Positions 11,200-22,603 are shown, numbered from the stretch's first letter. The stretch is DNA of 64,000 nt from Cinnamomum chago (GCA_038049695.1 CP142453.1:109343501-109407500); one strand, 5' to 3'. Numbers and translations are program-made. Notes: generated by a model from the sequence alone, not told the origin.

Positions 11200-11737
11200 A
11201 AGTAAGGTTTGTTGTACTAAAACATGGGCTTCCGGGCCTCGGATGAATTCGATGAAGAAAATAAGAAATGTTCATCGAAATATCTAATTTTTGAAAAGTA
11301 TATATTTCGCGGGTTTTGGAGACATTGAAAATAGTGTCCAGATTTTGGTGTAAAAAGATTGTTTTGCCCCTAACATTAGAAAAGTATGGTTTTGGGGTCT
11401 CGAACGGGGACGAAGTCAACATGAAAATTGTAGAGATTAACGAGATAAGTAAAATGAGGCTAAAACAAGAATTATCATAATCTCGAATAATCCCCCAATC
11501 ACACGCAAAGCCACTAAAAGAACCCCCCAAGGATCCCACTAAATCAAGAAGGCACTCAAAACTCCCCAAAGCTATTTAAAAGCTATTATAATACCAATTT
11601 AAATCAAAATCCACTAATCTCACTTAGAGCTAAAGCACAACTTAATTAGTACTAATCGAAGTCACTCGGGTCGGGGTCTTACATAGTTCAGTATAGAAAA
11701 ATTCTGATTGGAACTAAGTATATTGTTATATCGCCGA

Positions 11738-11983
11738 TGTTGATATACATTGTTATGCCGTTCACTAACAGCTCGAGCTTTTGGTGTTGCACTTGCCAGT
11801 TATTAATATGGTATCAGAGCCAGAGGTTAAGTCCATCTATCTGTCTGGTCTGTTTGGTTTTGTTTGTCCGTTGGGTTTCGAATTCGAACGGCCTTCCATT
11901 TGACGAGGGTGTTGATATACATCGTTATGCCATTCACTAACAAGTCGAGCTTATAATGTTTCCGATTATTAACAACTGAAACC
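11738..11983 (+). mobile_element. Miniature LTR element (TRIM-like), about 245 bp
   Basis: Two related direct repeats of about 72 bp start TGTTGATATACATTGTTATG at 11738 and TGTTGATATACATCGTTATG at 11910. Between them, directly after the first repeat, is TGGTATCAGAGCCA (11809-11822), the primer-binding site complementary to initiator tRNA-Met. A short purine tract GACGAGGG (11902-11909) abuts the second repeat, as a polypurine tract should. The internal region is only about 100 bp and non-coding, which is the TRIM architecture. I could not see a clear target duplication. Confidence 0.7.
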
Positions 11984-12149
11984 GATTACTTGATAGGAAT
12001 GTTGGTTCTTACAATGCCTATCTATATCAACTTCAATAGTACAAACTCCAAAGCTTTGATGGAGAATGGAGTGCTTAAGAAGAAACAAACTAAATGTAAG
12101 CAAATGAAAAGGAAAATGAGAAAAGAAAACTGTGTGAAAACATGTACTT

Positions 12150-12500
12150 CCTCGTTCAACATGGATGGTGCAGCTAGGGGTAAATCAGGAGAGGCAGGCT
12201 AAGGAGAGGTGTTATGACTTGTAAAGGATAGTGGGGAAATCCATTACACTTTCATCTGCCTAGTGGGAAGCAGAGAATCAAATGAGGTGAAACATTGATT
12301 ATCATAGATAAGCTTAAGGTTTTAAAGGATAACTTCCAAGGTCAACTAAAGGTGGATAGAGATTCCAGAAATGTTGTAAGTTGCTGCCAAGAAAGATTTG
12401 CAGGCCTTGTAAATTGTAAGTTATTCTAAGGGAAGTTTGGGAGTTTACCAAGCATTTGGAGTGCTCCATTTGGACTGTGAATAGATGCGTGAATGAGGTG
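12150..12500 (+). pseudogene. Degenerate LINE RNase H domain
   Basis: The translation FNMDGAARGKSGEAG near 12157-12200 matches the start of the RNase H domain of plant L1-type LINEs (usually FNVDGA.RG.PG). Further scraps in shifting frames (GSRESNEVK near 12268, DNFQGQLKVDRDS near 12328) fit the same domain. Stops and frameshifts are frequent. Confidence 0.5.
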
Positions 12501-15500
12501 GTGCAGATCAAATTCACAAAATGTTCTCTTCAGTCTGACCTAACTTCCTATCTACTCTTAGATGGTTCCAATAGTAAAATGCTTTTATACCATATTTTCT
12601 CACCACCTTTGTGTATTTACTCAAGTTTTTAAATAAAATTTCCTTGTTACCTATACAAAGTTTGTACTTCCAATTTGCATCCTTCAAGCCACATGTTAAA
12701 AGCTTGACAGTCATCAAACATAATGATGAAGCATTATTTAGAGAAAGTTATAATTCAGTAGTTGTCAATTAGAAATAAAACTGCATTCAATTGAGAATTG
12801 AACATAAGGATTTTAATGATGAATTACAAAATTAAAAATAATGCTCAGTGGAGTAAATTCTTTAAGCCAATTTAAGTGGGATCTTGTGACCTTAAGAGTC
12901 GAAGACTTGAAATTCTAAACTAATTAGTATTTTCCATTACTTCTTCCCTGGATACTTTCTCTGACATATGCAAGACTGGCCTGATTAAATAGAACTGTTT
13001 CATTTATGATTCTTCATTGTAATTAGTTCAGTATTGATGTGGATGATTAAATAAAAATGCTACCACGTTGGAGCAAGTCTTGTTACTATTTACTTTTTAG
13101 GGTCGGTTTGTTTGTATAAAATACATATGATCATCAATTGTGCTTTACTGAAGAATTATTGAAAATGTGAGGGGTGAAGGATATAAACCGGCGATGTAGA
13201 TGAAACATCGACTTTCCTAGGATTTGAATTTAATGTGATGGCTGGATATTCATTTTTCCATTTCAATATCCATTAAAGTGGAGGTTATTTGATTGTAATT
13301 TTTGGATACTCACCTTGGATTTTTATTTTCAATTACTTAAAGATATATAACGTCTTAGAATTCCTAAGAATTCAATTCAATTACATGAAACAAATTGGAC
13401 CTTTACTTATATCTTCCTTGCAGTGAAAGGTCCATTTTGGACGGCCACCCTTGCTTCAGGGTGGGCCATCAATTGAGGACCCCATTGGATCCAAGAGTGA
13501 TATATATTCCATTCCTTTTCTTGTAGAGCCAACTAACCAAATAAGATTTAATCTTTGCAAACACAGTATGCCATGGCTTCCTCTTGCCTTAGTCCACAAT
13601 TTCCTTCCTTCCACACTTCCTAGAGACTGCCAACATTTTGTAGAATATCTGGCTTCTCTTTTTTTATCCACTTTTTAGAGGGCTTCTATAATATACGAGC
13701 GCTTGAGGGCCCACGCCTTTTTTTAAAGAGTTATTAAAATTTAATAGTATTCATTTCATTTAAATGATATGTAAATGACTATTTAAAGCATATATTCATG
13801 CATCAATTATACGGTATCAATGAAAAGATAAACACACATTTGTTTCAAAGTAAAAAAAAAGAGTTTGCACTAAGTTTCAGATTTCCACTTGTTTAATAAT
13901 TGTCACATTGTTTGATGTCAGAAGTAGGAAATAAAATTACAAAGCTCGCACTGATGGGATCATGAGAGGAAATTGGGAAAATGAAATTGGTTTTATTAGA
14001 AACTTAAAATTAGGTGAAAATTTTTAGATTTTATGGCTATGATTGGGTATCCAAGTAAGTATTCTAATGGGAGAGTTTTGTTATTCACAGTGTTAACTCG
14101 CCACTACAAACTTGGACGGCCCAAGCCTTCCTGTGTGGACGTTTAGCATGTGATTCTTGGGGCCGATATCATGTGCACTCCTCTCCTTCCTCAACCAGTT
14201 TTTTGCCTGTTGCACTGAGCCCCTCATGACCATCTAGATTTCAGTGCAGGTGGCAGCGCTGCCCATATGCCACTTCATGGCCGCTGTGCTCCCTAAGATC
14301 ATGTTGAGGATCGGGTTGAGGAAGATTTTGCTCAACATGAAAGAGCATGTCTTGATCTCTGGTTGTGCATTGAAAGCGGATCGGCTTATGTGGTTGGAGT
14401 ATAAACACAAGCATAGGAAAAATTATGTTATTGATCTCAAAGATTGATTGGCGGGGAAGATTTTGGAATTTAAATCAATTCGTTGGTTGACTCTAAATTA
14501 CAAATATTTCACAAGAAAGGGATAAAGATTGATTTATTAAAGGAAAGTTTAAAATTGAATGGGATAATATAAATAAGGACCCAATAATGGGTTGATTGGG
14601 TGCTATCAAGGATCAATCATATTAACGATCTTTTATTATCGGCTAGATGGAAGTCACATATATGGCATAGGATTCAGTATATGTAAATTAAATTCAGTTT
14701 TAGTAAATAATCAATTCAACAATGCCATTCAATTTCATGGAAGAGTGGTGGGTTCACAAGATGGTAGAGCCCATCATTACAAAGTGGGTTCAATCCTCAC
14801 CAATTGAAGGAAAATTAATTAATTAGAAAGTTGGCTTTTGGAGATTCTTAACATCCTATTTTGTAGGAAATTAGATAATAGTAATTTGTTAAGATTAGAT
14901 GAGAAGGGCAATTCCGGAATGTGGCATTGCAAAAAGGCCGAGGATGTGCCACGTGTCGCTCTCCCACGAATTCACAAGTCTGAGGATGCTCCACATGTCA
15001 CTCCCCCGCGAACTCACTACTGTCTTTATATATAATAATGAATAAAAGTAAACATGAAAATCTTAATGCGAGTTTTTGATAACTTCTATAATATATGGAT
15101 GCAAAGAAGACAACAAGTGTAAATATTGTAATGAAGAATAGAGAGGGTTATCTACATGGCGTAATCATAAATAAACTTACTTTATAAAATTCATATACCA
15201 GTAACAATAAGATGTATTATTCGCATATATCTTCTCCATGTCATGAAAAAACAATGGAATTGTAAACCTAAAATATATCACTAGTGTCATTTAAACAATA
15301 AAATAACCAAAACCTAGAGAATTAGTAACAATTAGATAAAGCATATTGTCAGCCCATTAGTAAATTACAACTCTTAAGAATGGATTCATTAAGATAAAAC
15401 TCACCCTAAGTTTATTATGGAAAAAGATTCCAATTTTTAAAAAAGTTAATACACAAGCAGTCTCAATTCAAACTAATCCTTATCTCTAAAAAGGAGTCAA

Positions 15501-15807
15501 ACATAATCTCCTAAACTAACCAACTATATCAAATCTCTAACAATAAAATAGAGATAATTAACAAAATGTCCCTCATATAGGACTTGTAAGGCCTCCAGTC
15601 CATCAACTTTTCTTTTAAGGCCTGTAGTCCATGCAATTGGACATATTTTGGCGAGAAGTCCTTGGATATAATTCTCATGACTAATTTACTCTTTCATCTG
15701 TTTTAGGCATAAAATTTTGAAATTTCAAATTTCAAATTTTGTATTATCCCTCTTCTTCTTCAACCTAGAGTCTTATGTCGTCATAATGGATCTTAAAGGG
15801 GCACCGC
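12501..15807. other. Unassigned intergenic stretch
   Basis: AT-rich sequence with short frames only. A frame at 14244-14447 (67 codons, rich in basic residues) matches nothing I recognise. A tRNA-like patch at 14743-14803 has a B-box-like GGTTCAATCC but lacks a complete cloverleaf. From 14930 to 15030 a short direct repeat carries GAGGATGYKCCACRTGTC-type units. No supported gene. Confidence 0.35.
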
Positions 15808-16197
15808 GACCACCTCGATCCCGAGTCCGTCTCCGCCAGATCCTCCACAACCACAAACCGATCCAGCACCTCAGACTACGACACTGAAGACGAGATCTTG
15901 ACCTCCGTCAGCGTCTCCATCAACGAAGTCGAGCGTGACGCCTCCCTCGCCATGGTCGATCTCTTATCCATCGCCGAATGCATAATCTCGTCTGGTTATG
16001 GGAAGGAATGCGTCAAGATTTATAAAATCATTCGGAAGTCAATCGTCTATGAGGGAATCTACCGGCTCGGATTCAATCGGACTGGATCGAATCGGCATCT
16101 GCACAAGCTCGATTGGGAGGTGGCCAAGATCAAGATCAAAGGCTGGCTGCACTCGATCAAGGTCGCCGTCAAGACTCTGTTCCTCCAACATAAGTGA
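15808..16197 (+). pseudogene. EXO70 exocyst subunit fragment
   Basis: A 129-codon open stretch is markedly more GC-rich than its surroundings. It encodes DHLDPESVSARSSTTTNRSS, then SINEVERDASLAMVDLLSI, SGYGKECVKIYKIIRKSIV, and HKLDWEVAKIKIKGWL ending VKTLFLQHK-stop. These are hallmark segments of plant EXO70, a subunit of the exocyst that tethers secretory vesicles at the plasma membrane. Full EXO70 proteins are about 600-700 residues. Here the N-terminal part and everything after the VKTLF segment (where GERILCDHVF is expected) are missing, so it is a truncated, intronless fragment. It resembles the EXO70 C/G/H group, but that subgrouping is uncertain. The intact frame suggests recent truncation or a captured piece. 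Confidence 0.75.
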
Positions 16198-17204
16198 TGA
16201 ATCTGACAAAATTGTCTATCAACATTTTAGGATGTCTAGCCCATTCAGTAGGAATCGCACCTCATATTTAGCAGGTAAAATTAAACGCATGTGCAAGAGG
16301 AAGTATGTTGCTCCTGTAACTGTCTGCTGTTCTTTTGTAACTTGTATATCGTGAAAATGAGCCCATGTTCAGATATCAACTCTATAAATGTCAAAAGGAT
16401 CCCATTCTTCATAATCAATAATTTCATTAGTTTATAAAAAAAAAAAATTTATATTGAAAATCTCACATTGGAACACTTATTAAGAAAAGGTGTTGTAATT
16501 TTGCAAGGCGACTCCAAGCTTTATTAGACTTTTGTTGATTTATACTACTCAAATCTTTATTAGATTTTTGTTGATTTATAATCCTTACTCTTGATTTATG
16601 GTCATTAATAGTTACTAATAACAAGTATGTCTGACTTGTTGAAGGCAATCTAGGTTTATGAGAATCTGATTGAGATTTCATTTCTCGACACAGGAATGTC
16701 ATCCATGGCAGTGATTCAGTGGAGAGTGCAAGGAAAGAGATTGCCTTATGGTTCCCTAAAGGCACTGCTAATTGGTAAAGCAGCCTGCACCCTTGGATTT
16801 ATGAGTAAAGATAATGCTGGTGTTGTGTTTTTTTTTTTTCACTCTCTTTCCCAGTTTTCTTACCTCCATCAGTAGTAACTTTACATGATTCCGATGATGT
16901 GACGTATTTGAGTGTGTGATGAAATGACATTATGCTACCAGAGTGGCTACATTTTTGGAATGGTCATTTTACATTTTTTTTTACTTATCATCTCTCTCAG
17001 TAATGCCGTGCATTTGTGCCTCCTGTGGAACTATCATCCCAATTACGAGAGACATCTTTTGCATTCACCATTGATGGTTAGAATGAGTGGTTTATATCTC
17101 AACTTGTTTTTTTTTTTTTTTTGTTAGAATGAGTGGTTTATGACCCAGAGGGTCGGTTCCAGTCTGGGTGAGGTCGGGTCAAGTTTGACCTGGTTTCAAA
17201 GCCC
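16198..17204. other. Unassigned AT-rich stretch
   Basis: No gene is seen. It contains a short duplication TTTATTAGAYTTTTGTTGAT at 16520-16578. An 18-bp direct repeat GTTAGAATGAGTGGTTTA (17077-17094 and 17123-17140) flanks a T18 run and may be the target duplication of a very short minus-strand retroposon. Confidence 0.4.
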
Positions 17205-17890
17205 AAAAGCAAATCTATCTGAGTTTTTAAGAAATTTATCTGTGTTTTTGGCAAATATATATGAGTTCCCGACAAATTTAACTGAGTTTTTGAAAAAATT
17301 ATCTGAGTTTTTAACAAATTTATCTGAGTTTCTAACAAATTTAACTGAATTTTGAACAAGTTTATCTGAGTTTTTTGCAAGTTTATCTGAGTTATGAAAT
17401 AAATTTCTTTACATTTTGGACAAATCTATCTGAGTTTTGGCTAATTTATCTGAGTTATGGGAGAAATTTATCTGAGTTTGGACAAACTTATCTGAGTTTG
17501 TGGCAAATGTATTTGCGTTTTTCTAAAAAAATTTACACTTTTTTTAAATTTATTTGGATCTTTTAAAATTGATTTTCATCTTTTGAAAATTTTTAGATTT
17601 TTTGAAATTTATTTGCGTCTTTTTAAAGTTCTCTATGTTCTTTTGATATTATAGCATTTTTTGAAATTTATTTGCCTTATTTCAAATTTATTTGTATTTT
17701 TTTAAATTAGTTTTTATTTTTTTAGAGTTTATTTTTTTTTATTTACATCTTTTGAGATTTATTTTCGTCTTTTGAAATTTATTTACATTTTTTTAAATTT
17801 ATTTTCGTCTTTTGAAATTTATTTGCGTGTTTGAAATTTATTTCATTTTTAGAAATTTATTTGAAATTTGTTTCCTGTTTTTTTAACTTT
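17205..17890 (+). repeat. Degenerate AT-rich minisatellite
   Basis: About 680 bp built from diverged units of roughly 20-30 bases. Up to about 17510 the core is AAATTTATCTGAGTTTTTG. Beyond that the core becomes AAATTTATTTGCGTCTTTTG. Unit lengths vary and no frame is conserved, although the first half translates to a repeated NLSEF pattern by chance of the unit length. The gradual change of core suggests an old array that evolved in two phases. Confidence 0.75.
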
Positions 17891-18372
17891 ATTTGAAAAT
17901 CTCATTAGTGGAATTTTATTAATCGTGACTAATTTAACGGTAGTTGACCATTATTAATGGCTTATCCCACTAATCATGGGATATGATTTGAAGAAAGTGT
18001 AAATTAGACACTTTAGGTTTTCAAATTTGGAAAAAGGACATTTCACACTATAAAAAAAGATTGTGGACCTAAGGCAATAAAGTGAAATGTTCAGGGACCT
18101 CTCGCCGAATCCCCCAATAAAATATGTGTTTTTTTTATATACCCCACTAAGGTTTATAGAATTTGTAAATAGGCCCCATGTGGTTTTAGTATTTGCATAT
18201 ACCTCCTCTGCGTTTTCAACTTCAATACCTTTCATGTCCCCAAAATCACTAGTCATAATAAGAATAAGCGACCACCAAAAGATTTGTTTTGTTTATTTTA
18301 TTTTTTTTATAAAAATGACATATTTGACCTCAAATTTCTTAAACAAAGATAAGTATGTCATTAATTATAAAA

Positions 18373-18863
18373 ATATTAAGGGGTTTGACATATTGCTTCA
18401 CCTTAAACTTTATTTTCCCAATTTCATGATCCAAATTTAGATAATGTCACCAGAGTCGTTTGACTCTAGTCAACATTATTTTTTATTTTTTTACTTTTTT
18501 ACACCATATCCCATGATATCATGGGATAGTCCCATGATATCATGTGATTTATCAATTTTTTGTATCATATATTTTTTGCAACTAGCAACCAAATTCATTT
18601 TTATAGAACACAAAAACTAACATTTTTTAAAAGTAAATACACATCTGATCACCATTTTTCAAGTTTTATCATTTAGAAAAAGATCTCCCTAAGATGCTGC
18701 ATAAAAGCCATGATATCATAGGATCCGGAGTAAAAGGGTTTTAAAAAAAATATTGACCAGAGTCAAACAACTCTGGTGACACTACCTGAATTTTGGACAT
18801 GAAATTGGAACATCTGAGTTTAAAGGGGAACTAGAACTAATACGTCAAAACCCTTTTATCTCA
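18373..18863. mobile_element. Foldback / long-TIR MITE-like element
   Basis: The left arm (about 18380-18475) and the reverse complement of the right arm (about 18752-18860) match over roughly 100 bases with few differences. They share CCAATTTCATG, GTCACCAGAGT and GTTTGACTCT. The loop of about 275 bp contains two copies of CCCATGATATCATG. No coding capacity and no clear target duplication were found. Confidence 0.65.
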
Positions 18864-19093
18864 CATCCAATTGTCTCTCTCAAATTCTCCCATTCACATA
18901 AAGCCAAATAATGTAGTTGAAACTCTCATCAATCTAATAGGGGGTTGTGCATGGATTGGGTCAATTTTAACCAATTATAAGAACAAATGTTGATTGTCAT
19001 TAGGATCTATTTAGATTTAATGAAATGGGCCATGTATTGATAAAAATGAATTTATGTAGGATTACTCTCTCCCACTAAATGTACTATAGTAAT

Positions 19094-19496
19094 TAGGGAT
19101 GACAATGGGGTCAGATTTAAATGGGCCCCACCCCACCCCTATTAGGGGCGGGTTTGTTATTAATTTTCTTGAAATGAGGTGGATTTGAGTTTTTGTTGAT
19201 GTAACCTACCTTGCCTCATATATATATATAATATATATTTATTTATTGCTAAAAGCATAAATAAAATTCATATGATACAAGTGGTGAAGGGGCATTAACT
19301 TAAAGTATTTTTTTTAGAATAAGTTTGTGTGTTTGATTTCTACCACACTATTTCCCATGCATTTATATATTTAAAAGTTTTTAAGCTTAACCTAACCCTT
19401 GCCCAAATGGGTGGGTTTGGTATCACATGCGACTGGACCCATCACGAGACAGATTAGGGTTTGGATTTATCCCAACTTGCCCCGTTCCAATCCCTA
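19094..19496. mobile_element. Non-autonomous hAT-like element, 403 bp
   Basis: The left end is TAGGGATGACAATGGGG and the right end reads CCCCGTTCCAATCCCTA, giving imperfect terminal inverted repeats starting TAGGGAT. Perfect 8-bp duplications ATAGTAAT flank it at 19086-19093 and 19497-19504, as for hAT elements. The interior has (TA)n at 19217-19232 and GGGTGGG-rich ends but no frame. Confidence 0.75.
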
Positions 19497-19504
19497 ATAG
19501 TAAT

Positions 19505-21162
19505 TGTTAATGTTACAAGCTTTAAAGAAAAATAAATCCAAGCTTTTGAACTTATTCATATATGGACAAAGAGATGGGCAAATGTGTTGTTTTATTCTAA
19601 AAAACTTATGGTGGTTGTAAGGCTACTAATTTTGGGACATTGAAGGTATTAAAATGAAAAGGCATGGGGTACATACAGATATTGAAATCATAAGGGCTTA
19701 TTTACAAATCCTACAAACCTTAGGGGGGTATATGTAAAAACCTCTAAAAATAGAGAGTAAGTTTTGCTAACGATGGTGTTTAGCCTATTCAAGAACCGAC
19801 CATAAATAGGGAGTAAATAGATTTTCTCAATATAAATGTAAAAGGATATACTATTAGCACTCCCACTCTCAATCATTGTAACTTCTTAGTAGTTGATGGA
19901 TACTTAAAAGTGTTCGCTGTTTAACTTAAGACTAAGCTTCTCATAGAAATTGAAGTTTGAACTATTGATCTTATCTTAGCCTTTCTTCCATTTGTTAAAC
20001 CATTTACAATGAGCAGAAGTTGGCATTTTAACCTATAAATTTTTAGTCATTCTGAAGTCCTTGTGTTTCATTGTTTTTTGCATGATCAATTAAAGGGTGA
20101 GTTAAACTTAGGTGAGTGTAGCTTGGGGTGAGTGCTAATCTAGGGTGGAGTTGGGGAAAGGGAGCTGTGAAGAAGAGGATTGATCATAGGGGTGGTACAC
20201 TTGGGCCCATAGGCTTGGCTGTTATATGCTGGCAATTATGGATAACTATTTCTTCAAAAACCAACACATGATTTTTATAAGGCACCCCTCACAAAATATC
20301 CACATTTTAGATACAAGACAAATGTGGATGGTTAAAATGCACAAGAAAACTACTCATGTTCAACAAACTTGTGCCCCAAATCACGGATGTCCCTAGCCTA
20401 ATTTAGGACAAAACACATGAATGGTCACGTCTGGATCTTTCACATGTATTTGTAATGAGTCTGGACCCCTGTTTTGTGAAAACGGGGAGATACTATTTCA
20501 TCCAATCCTAAGTCACCGACTGTTTAAAATCTTATGTCGGCTAATGCAGCCTCTCAAGTGCTTTCTTATAATGAGAAAATTAAGGAATAGATTTTACACA
20601 GTTGACAATTTAGAATTTGATGAATCAGTATCTACATGTTTCTATGAAATAGGGGATCCGGACTAATTTGTAATATGAACCACTAGAGAGGGCACGTAAT
20701 TTTGTCAGTTAATGGTAGATGTCACGATCTGACAAATAAGAGTCTGTTTGTCAAGTCTTCTATATTTGAAATAGACTTGAATAAATAGATCAGTTTAAAA
20801 TAAAGTTGATTCAATCAGATGTTTTGACAAATAATTTGTTATGTATGTCTGATTCAATTAAAAAATAATAATCTTGTCACAATCCAAAGTTATATGGCAA
20901 AGTTATCTTATAACAAAAGTAGTATAAGCAAATTATCATAAATTAGTAACGACAAACTTGTTCTTGTTATATTATGAAAGTTTTATGTAAAAAAAAAAAA
21001 AACAACCAAAAACGTATATGGTTGCATTATACATTCATGTCTATTTGAAAACGCTGTATTTTGGTTGTTTAAAAAAAAAAAAAAGGCAAAAGGTCTTAAA
21101 ACTAATTCAGACAAACAGTTTAAAGCTTTGATAACATTTATTTCAATCAATTTTAAGTCAAA
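19505..21162. other. Unassigned intergenic stretch
   Basis: No gene is recognised. AT-rich with A runs at 20989-21002 and 21071-21084. A frame at 20421-20666 has no recognisable similarity and typical intergenic composition. Confidence 0.35.
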
Positions 21163-21289
21163 TAGATATTAGAGGAATTTACGAAAAAGCCCCCATAAAT
21201 GGGCGCTACATAATAAAAGGACCACTAAAATCTTCTAAACAGAAGGGGTCCCTTGGGCCCCTTTTGTTCTTCTTTTTTATTTTTTTTAT

Positions 21290-21610
21290 GGTCGATGCGA
21301 ATATATAAAGAAGAAGACGATGAAGGAAGGAATTGGAGGTGGATTTGCTTACCCATGGTGGCAAGGCAACACTCGAAGCATTCGGTGATAGCGGCGGAGG
21401 AGCGGATGAGGGTGTGGTGGCTAAGAGGCGATCGCCAATTGGAGAAGAAGCGAGAGGAAGATGAAGAGGGAGAAGGAGAGATAGGGTTACGATTAAGGTT
21501 TTTGGGAGGATGAGAAGGAGGAGAAGAAGGAGATAAAAGAAGATCGGGTTTTGGAGAGAGATGAGAAGAGAGGGAGAGAGAAGCCAGAGGCTCTTATAAA
21601 GTTTCCACTT
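21290..21610 (-). pseudogene. Promoter-and-first-exon-like sequence carried by the MULE
   Basis: Read on the minus strand there is a TATA-like TTTATAAGAG near 21594-21603, a long CT-rich leader, and then a frame RFFSNWRSPLSHHTLIRSSA rich in S, R and L without acidic residues. This runs to GCCACCATGG followed by a perfect donor GTAAGC near 21349. It looks like the 5' end of a host gene, possibly encoding an organelle transit peptide. I do not recognise the gene. Confidence 0.4.
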
Positions 21611-21659
21611 GCACTGCTCAACATCATTTCTACTCTTATTTTGCTAATTGTGCACCCAC

Positions 21660-21873
21660 GCACCCACCCATCTTCTACTCATTCAAGTGCAAGACCCTTT
21701 CCCCTCCAATTCCAAAATCGGAGCCGCGTCCCCAGAGGGAGAGACCGAAAAAGGCAAGGAATTTGGATGTTTAAAAGGCGAGGGCAGAGCTGGAGATAGG
21801 AGAGACCCAGATTGAGAAACACACCGACGAGGGTGGATAAGGTCCAAGAGTTGAGTATTGGGGTAGTTTCCAT
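21660..21873 (-). pseudogene. N-terminal membrane-segment fragment resembling GTD-binding (DUF593) proteins
   Basis: From an ATG at 21873 the minus strand reads METTPILNSWTLSTLVGVFL then NLGLSYL, a hydrophobic segment. After a frameshift near 21790 it resumes as TSKFLAFFGLSL. The order (TLVGVFLDLGLSYL.LC, then SKFL.FFGL.LPC) resembles the N-terminal membrane anchor of a plant GTD-binding/zein-binding (DUF593) protein family, members of which act as myosin receptors. Recognition is from memory of the pattern only. The frameshift and missing remainder mark it as a broken fragment. Confidence 0.35.
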
Positions 21874-22345
21874 GAAGGTGTTCAATGAAATGACGAAGAG
21901 AAAGAAGAATGAAATCTCACGCTTTCTCTCTTCTTTTCTCATGGGAAAGAAGTTTGTTGATGTCGTGGGGTTTGTCATTCCTTGATTTTGCTCAGTAGGA
22001 GATATTAGAGGAGAGGGATTAGAGAATATGGGTGGGGTTTTTCATTCCTTGATTTTGTAATTCAAACAAATTTAATGTATATATTTCTTGAAATGTAAGA
22101 TCTAAACACAATGAACTTGTAATGCTGTGAATGGTTCCCGCTCATTTAAGATGTTTGAGATGTGTCATTACCGGGTTTCTATGAGAATGTGATTGAAGGT
22201 GTTCGAGATGTTTGAATACATGGTTTCAAGTTGTAATTTGTGCATTAACGGCGAGTTCGTTTGTGCCGTGAGTAGTGATGTGGATGATTGGTGATGCTAT
22301 AAGTGGAGGATGATTTGTGATGATGTGAATGGGGATGTGGTTGTC

Positions 22346-22524
22346 ATTTTTGGTAATACATATTTTTATGGTCGATATTGACCATCACCACTTACAAGTG
22401 TTAGTCGATATCGACCAACCTGTCAGTCAGACACCACCTTAACTAAAGCTGTCACTTTTGGTAATACATGTTTTTATGGTCGATATCGACCATTAGCACT
22501 TACATGTGACGGTCGATATCGACT
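22346..22524. repeat. Tandem duplication carrying four copies of a 14-bp palindrome
   Basis: A unit of about 108 bp starting TTTTGGTAATACAT occurs twice (from about 22347 and 22456). Each copy holds two versions of GGTCGATATCGACC: 22370-22383 and 22403-22416 in the first, 22478-22491 and 22511-22524 in the second. The copy at 22478 is a perfect 14-bp palindrome. No function is known. Confidence 0.8.
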
Positions 22525-22603
22525 ATAGCACAAAACGACGAAAAAAATAACATAATGGAAAAGTAATGGGAGAGCCTTTTCTGTTTGTGGGATTTTGTGG
22601 GTC

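Larger units (their letters stand above)
8584..11683 (-). mobile_element. Solo LTR 2 (Ty3/gypsy, probably Tekay/Del-like), 3100 bp
   Basis: The element begins TGTCGCGACCCC at 8584 and ends GGGGTCTTACA at 11683. Perfect 5-bp duplications TAGTT flank it at 8579-8583 and 11684-11688. On the minus strand it starts TGTAAGACCCCGACCC and has a TATA box near 11191-11198 followed by an AGAAG/CT-rich leader. It shares layout with solo LTR 1, including a block CCTGAGTACCAAAGAGTGGG near 9144 that resembles the CCTAAGCACCAAAGATGGG of LTR 1 near 4591. Otherwise it is strongly diverged, so the two are different families of one lineage. No internal domain or second LTR is present. Confidence 0.85.
18100..19745. 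repeat. Outer inverted repeat enclosing the foldback and a hAT-like MITE
   Basis: The segment at about 18135-18200 (CCCCACTAAGGTTTATAGAA, then TTTGTAAATAGGCCCCATG) recurs in inverted orientation at about 19675-19740. Identity is roughly 75-80 percent over 60 bases by eye. This may mark a larger composite element or two inverted solo copies of one repeat. Confidence 0.45.

Noticed and set aside
14244-14447. 67-codon frame with KIMLRIGLRKILLNMKEHVL
   Set aside because: No family recognised, no splice context or codon signal; kept only as unassigned.
14743-14803. tRNA-like patch (ATGGTAGAGCCC ... GGGTTCAATCCTCACCA)
   Set aside because: It has a D-arm-like and B-box-like part, but only about 58 bases, no plausible anticodon arm and poor acceptor pairing. 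At most a decayed tRNA or SINE head.
17140-17380. Frames with repeated NLSEF-type or INLLKTQ-type peptides
   Set aside because: By-products of the minisatellite unit length. The repeat is not frame-preserving along the array.
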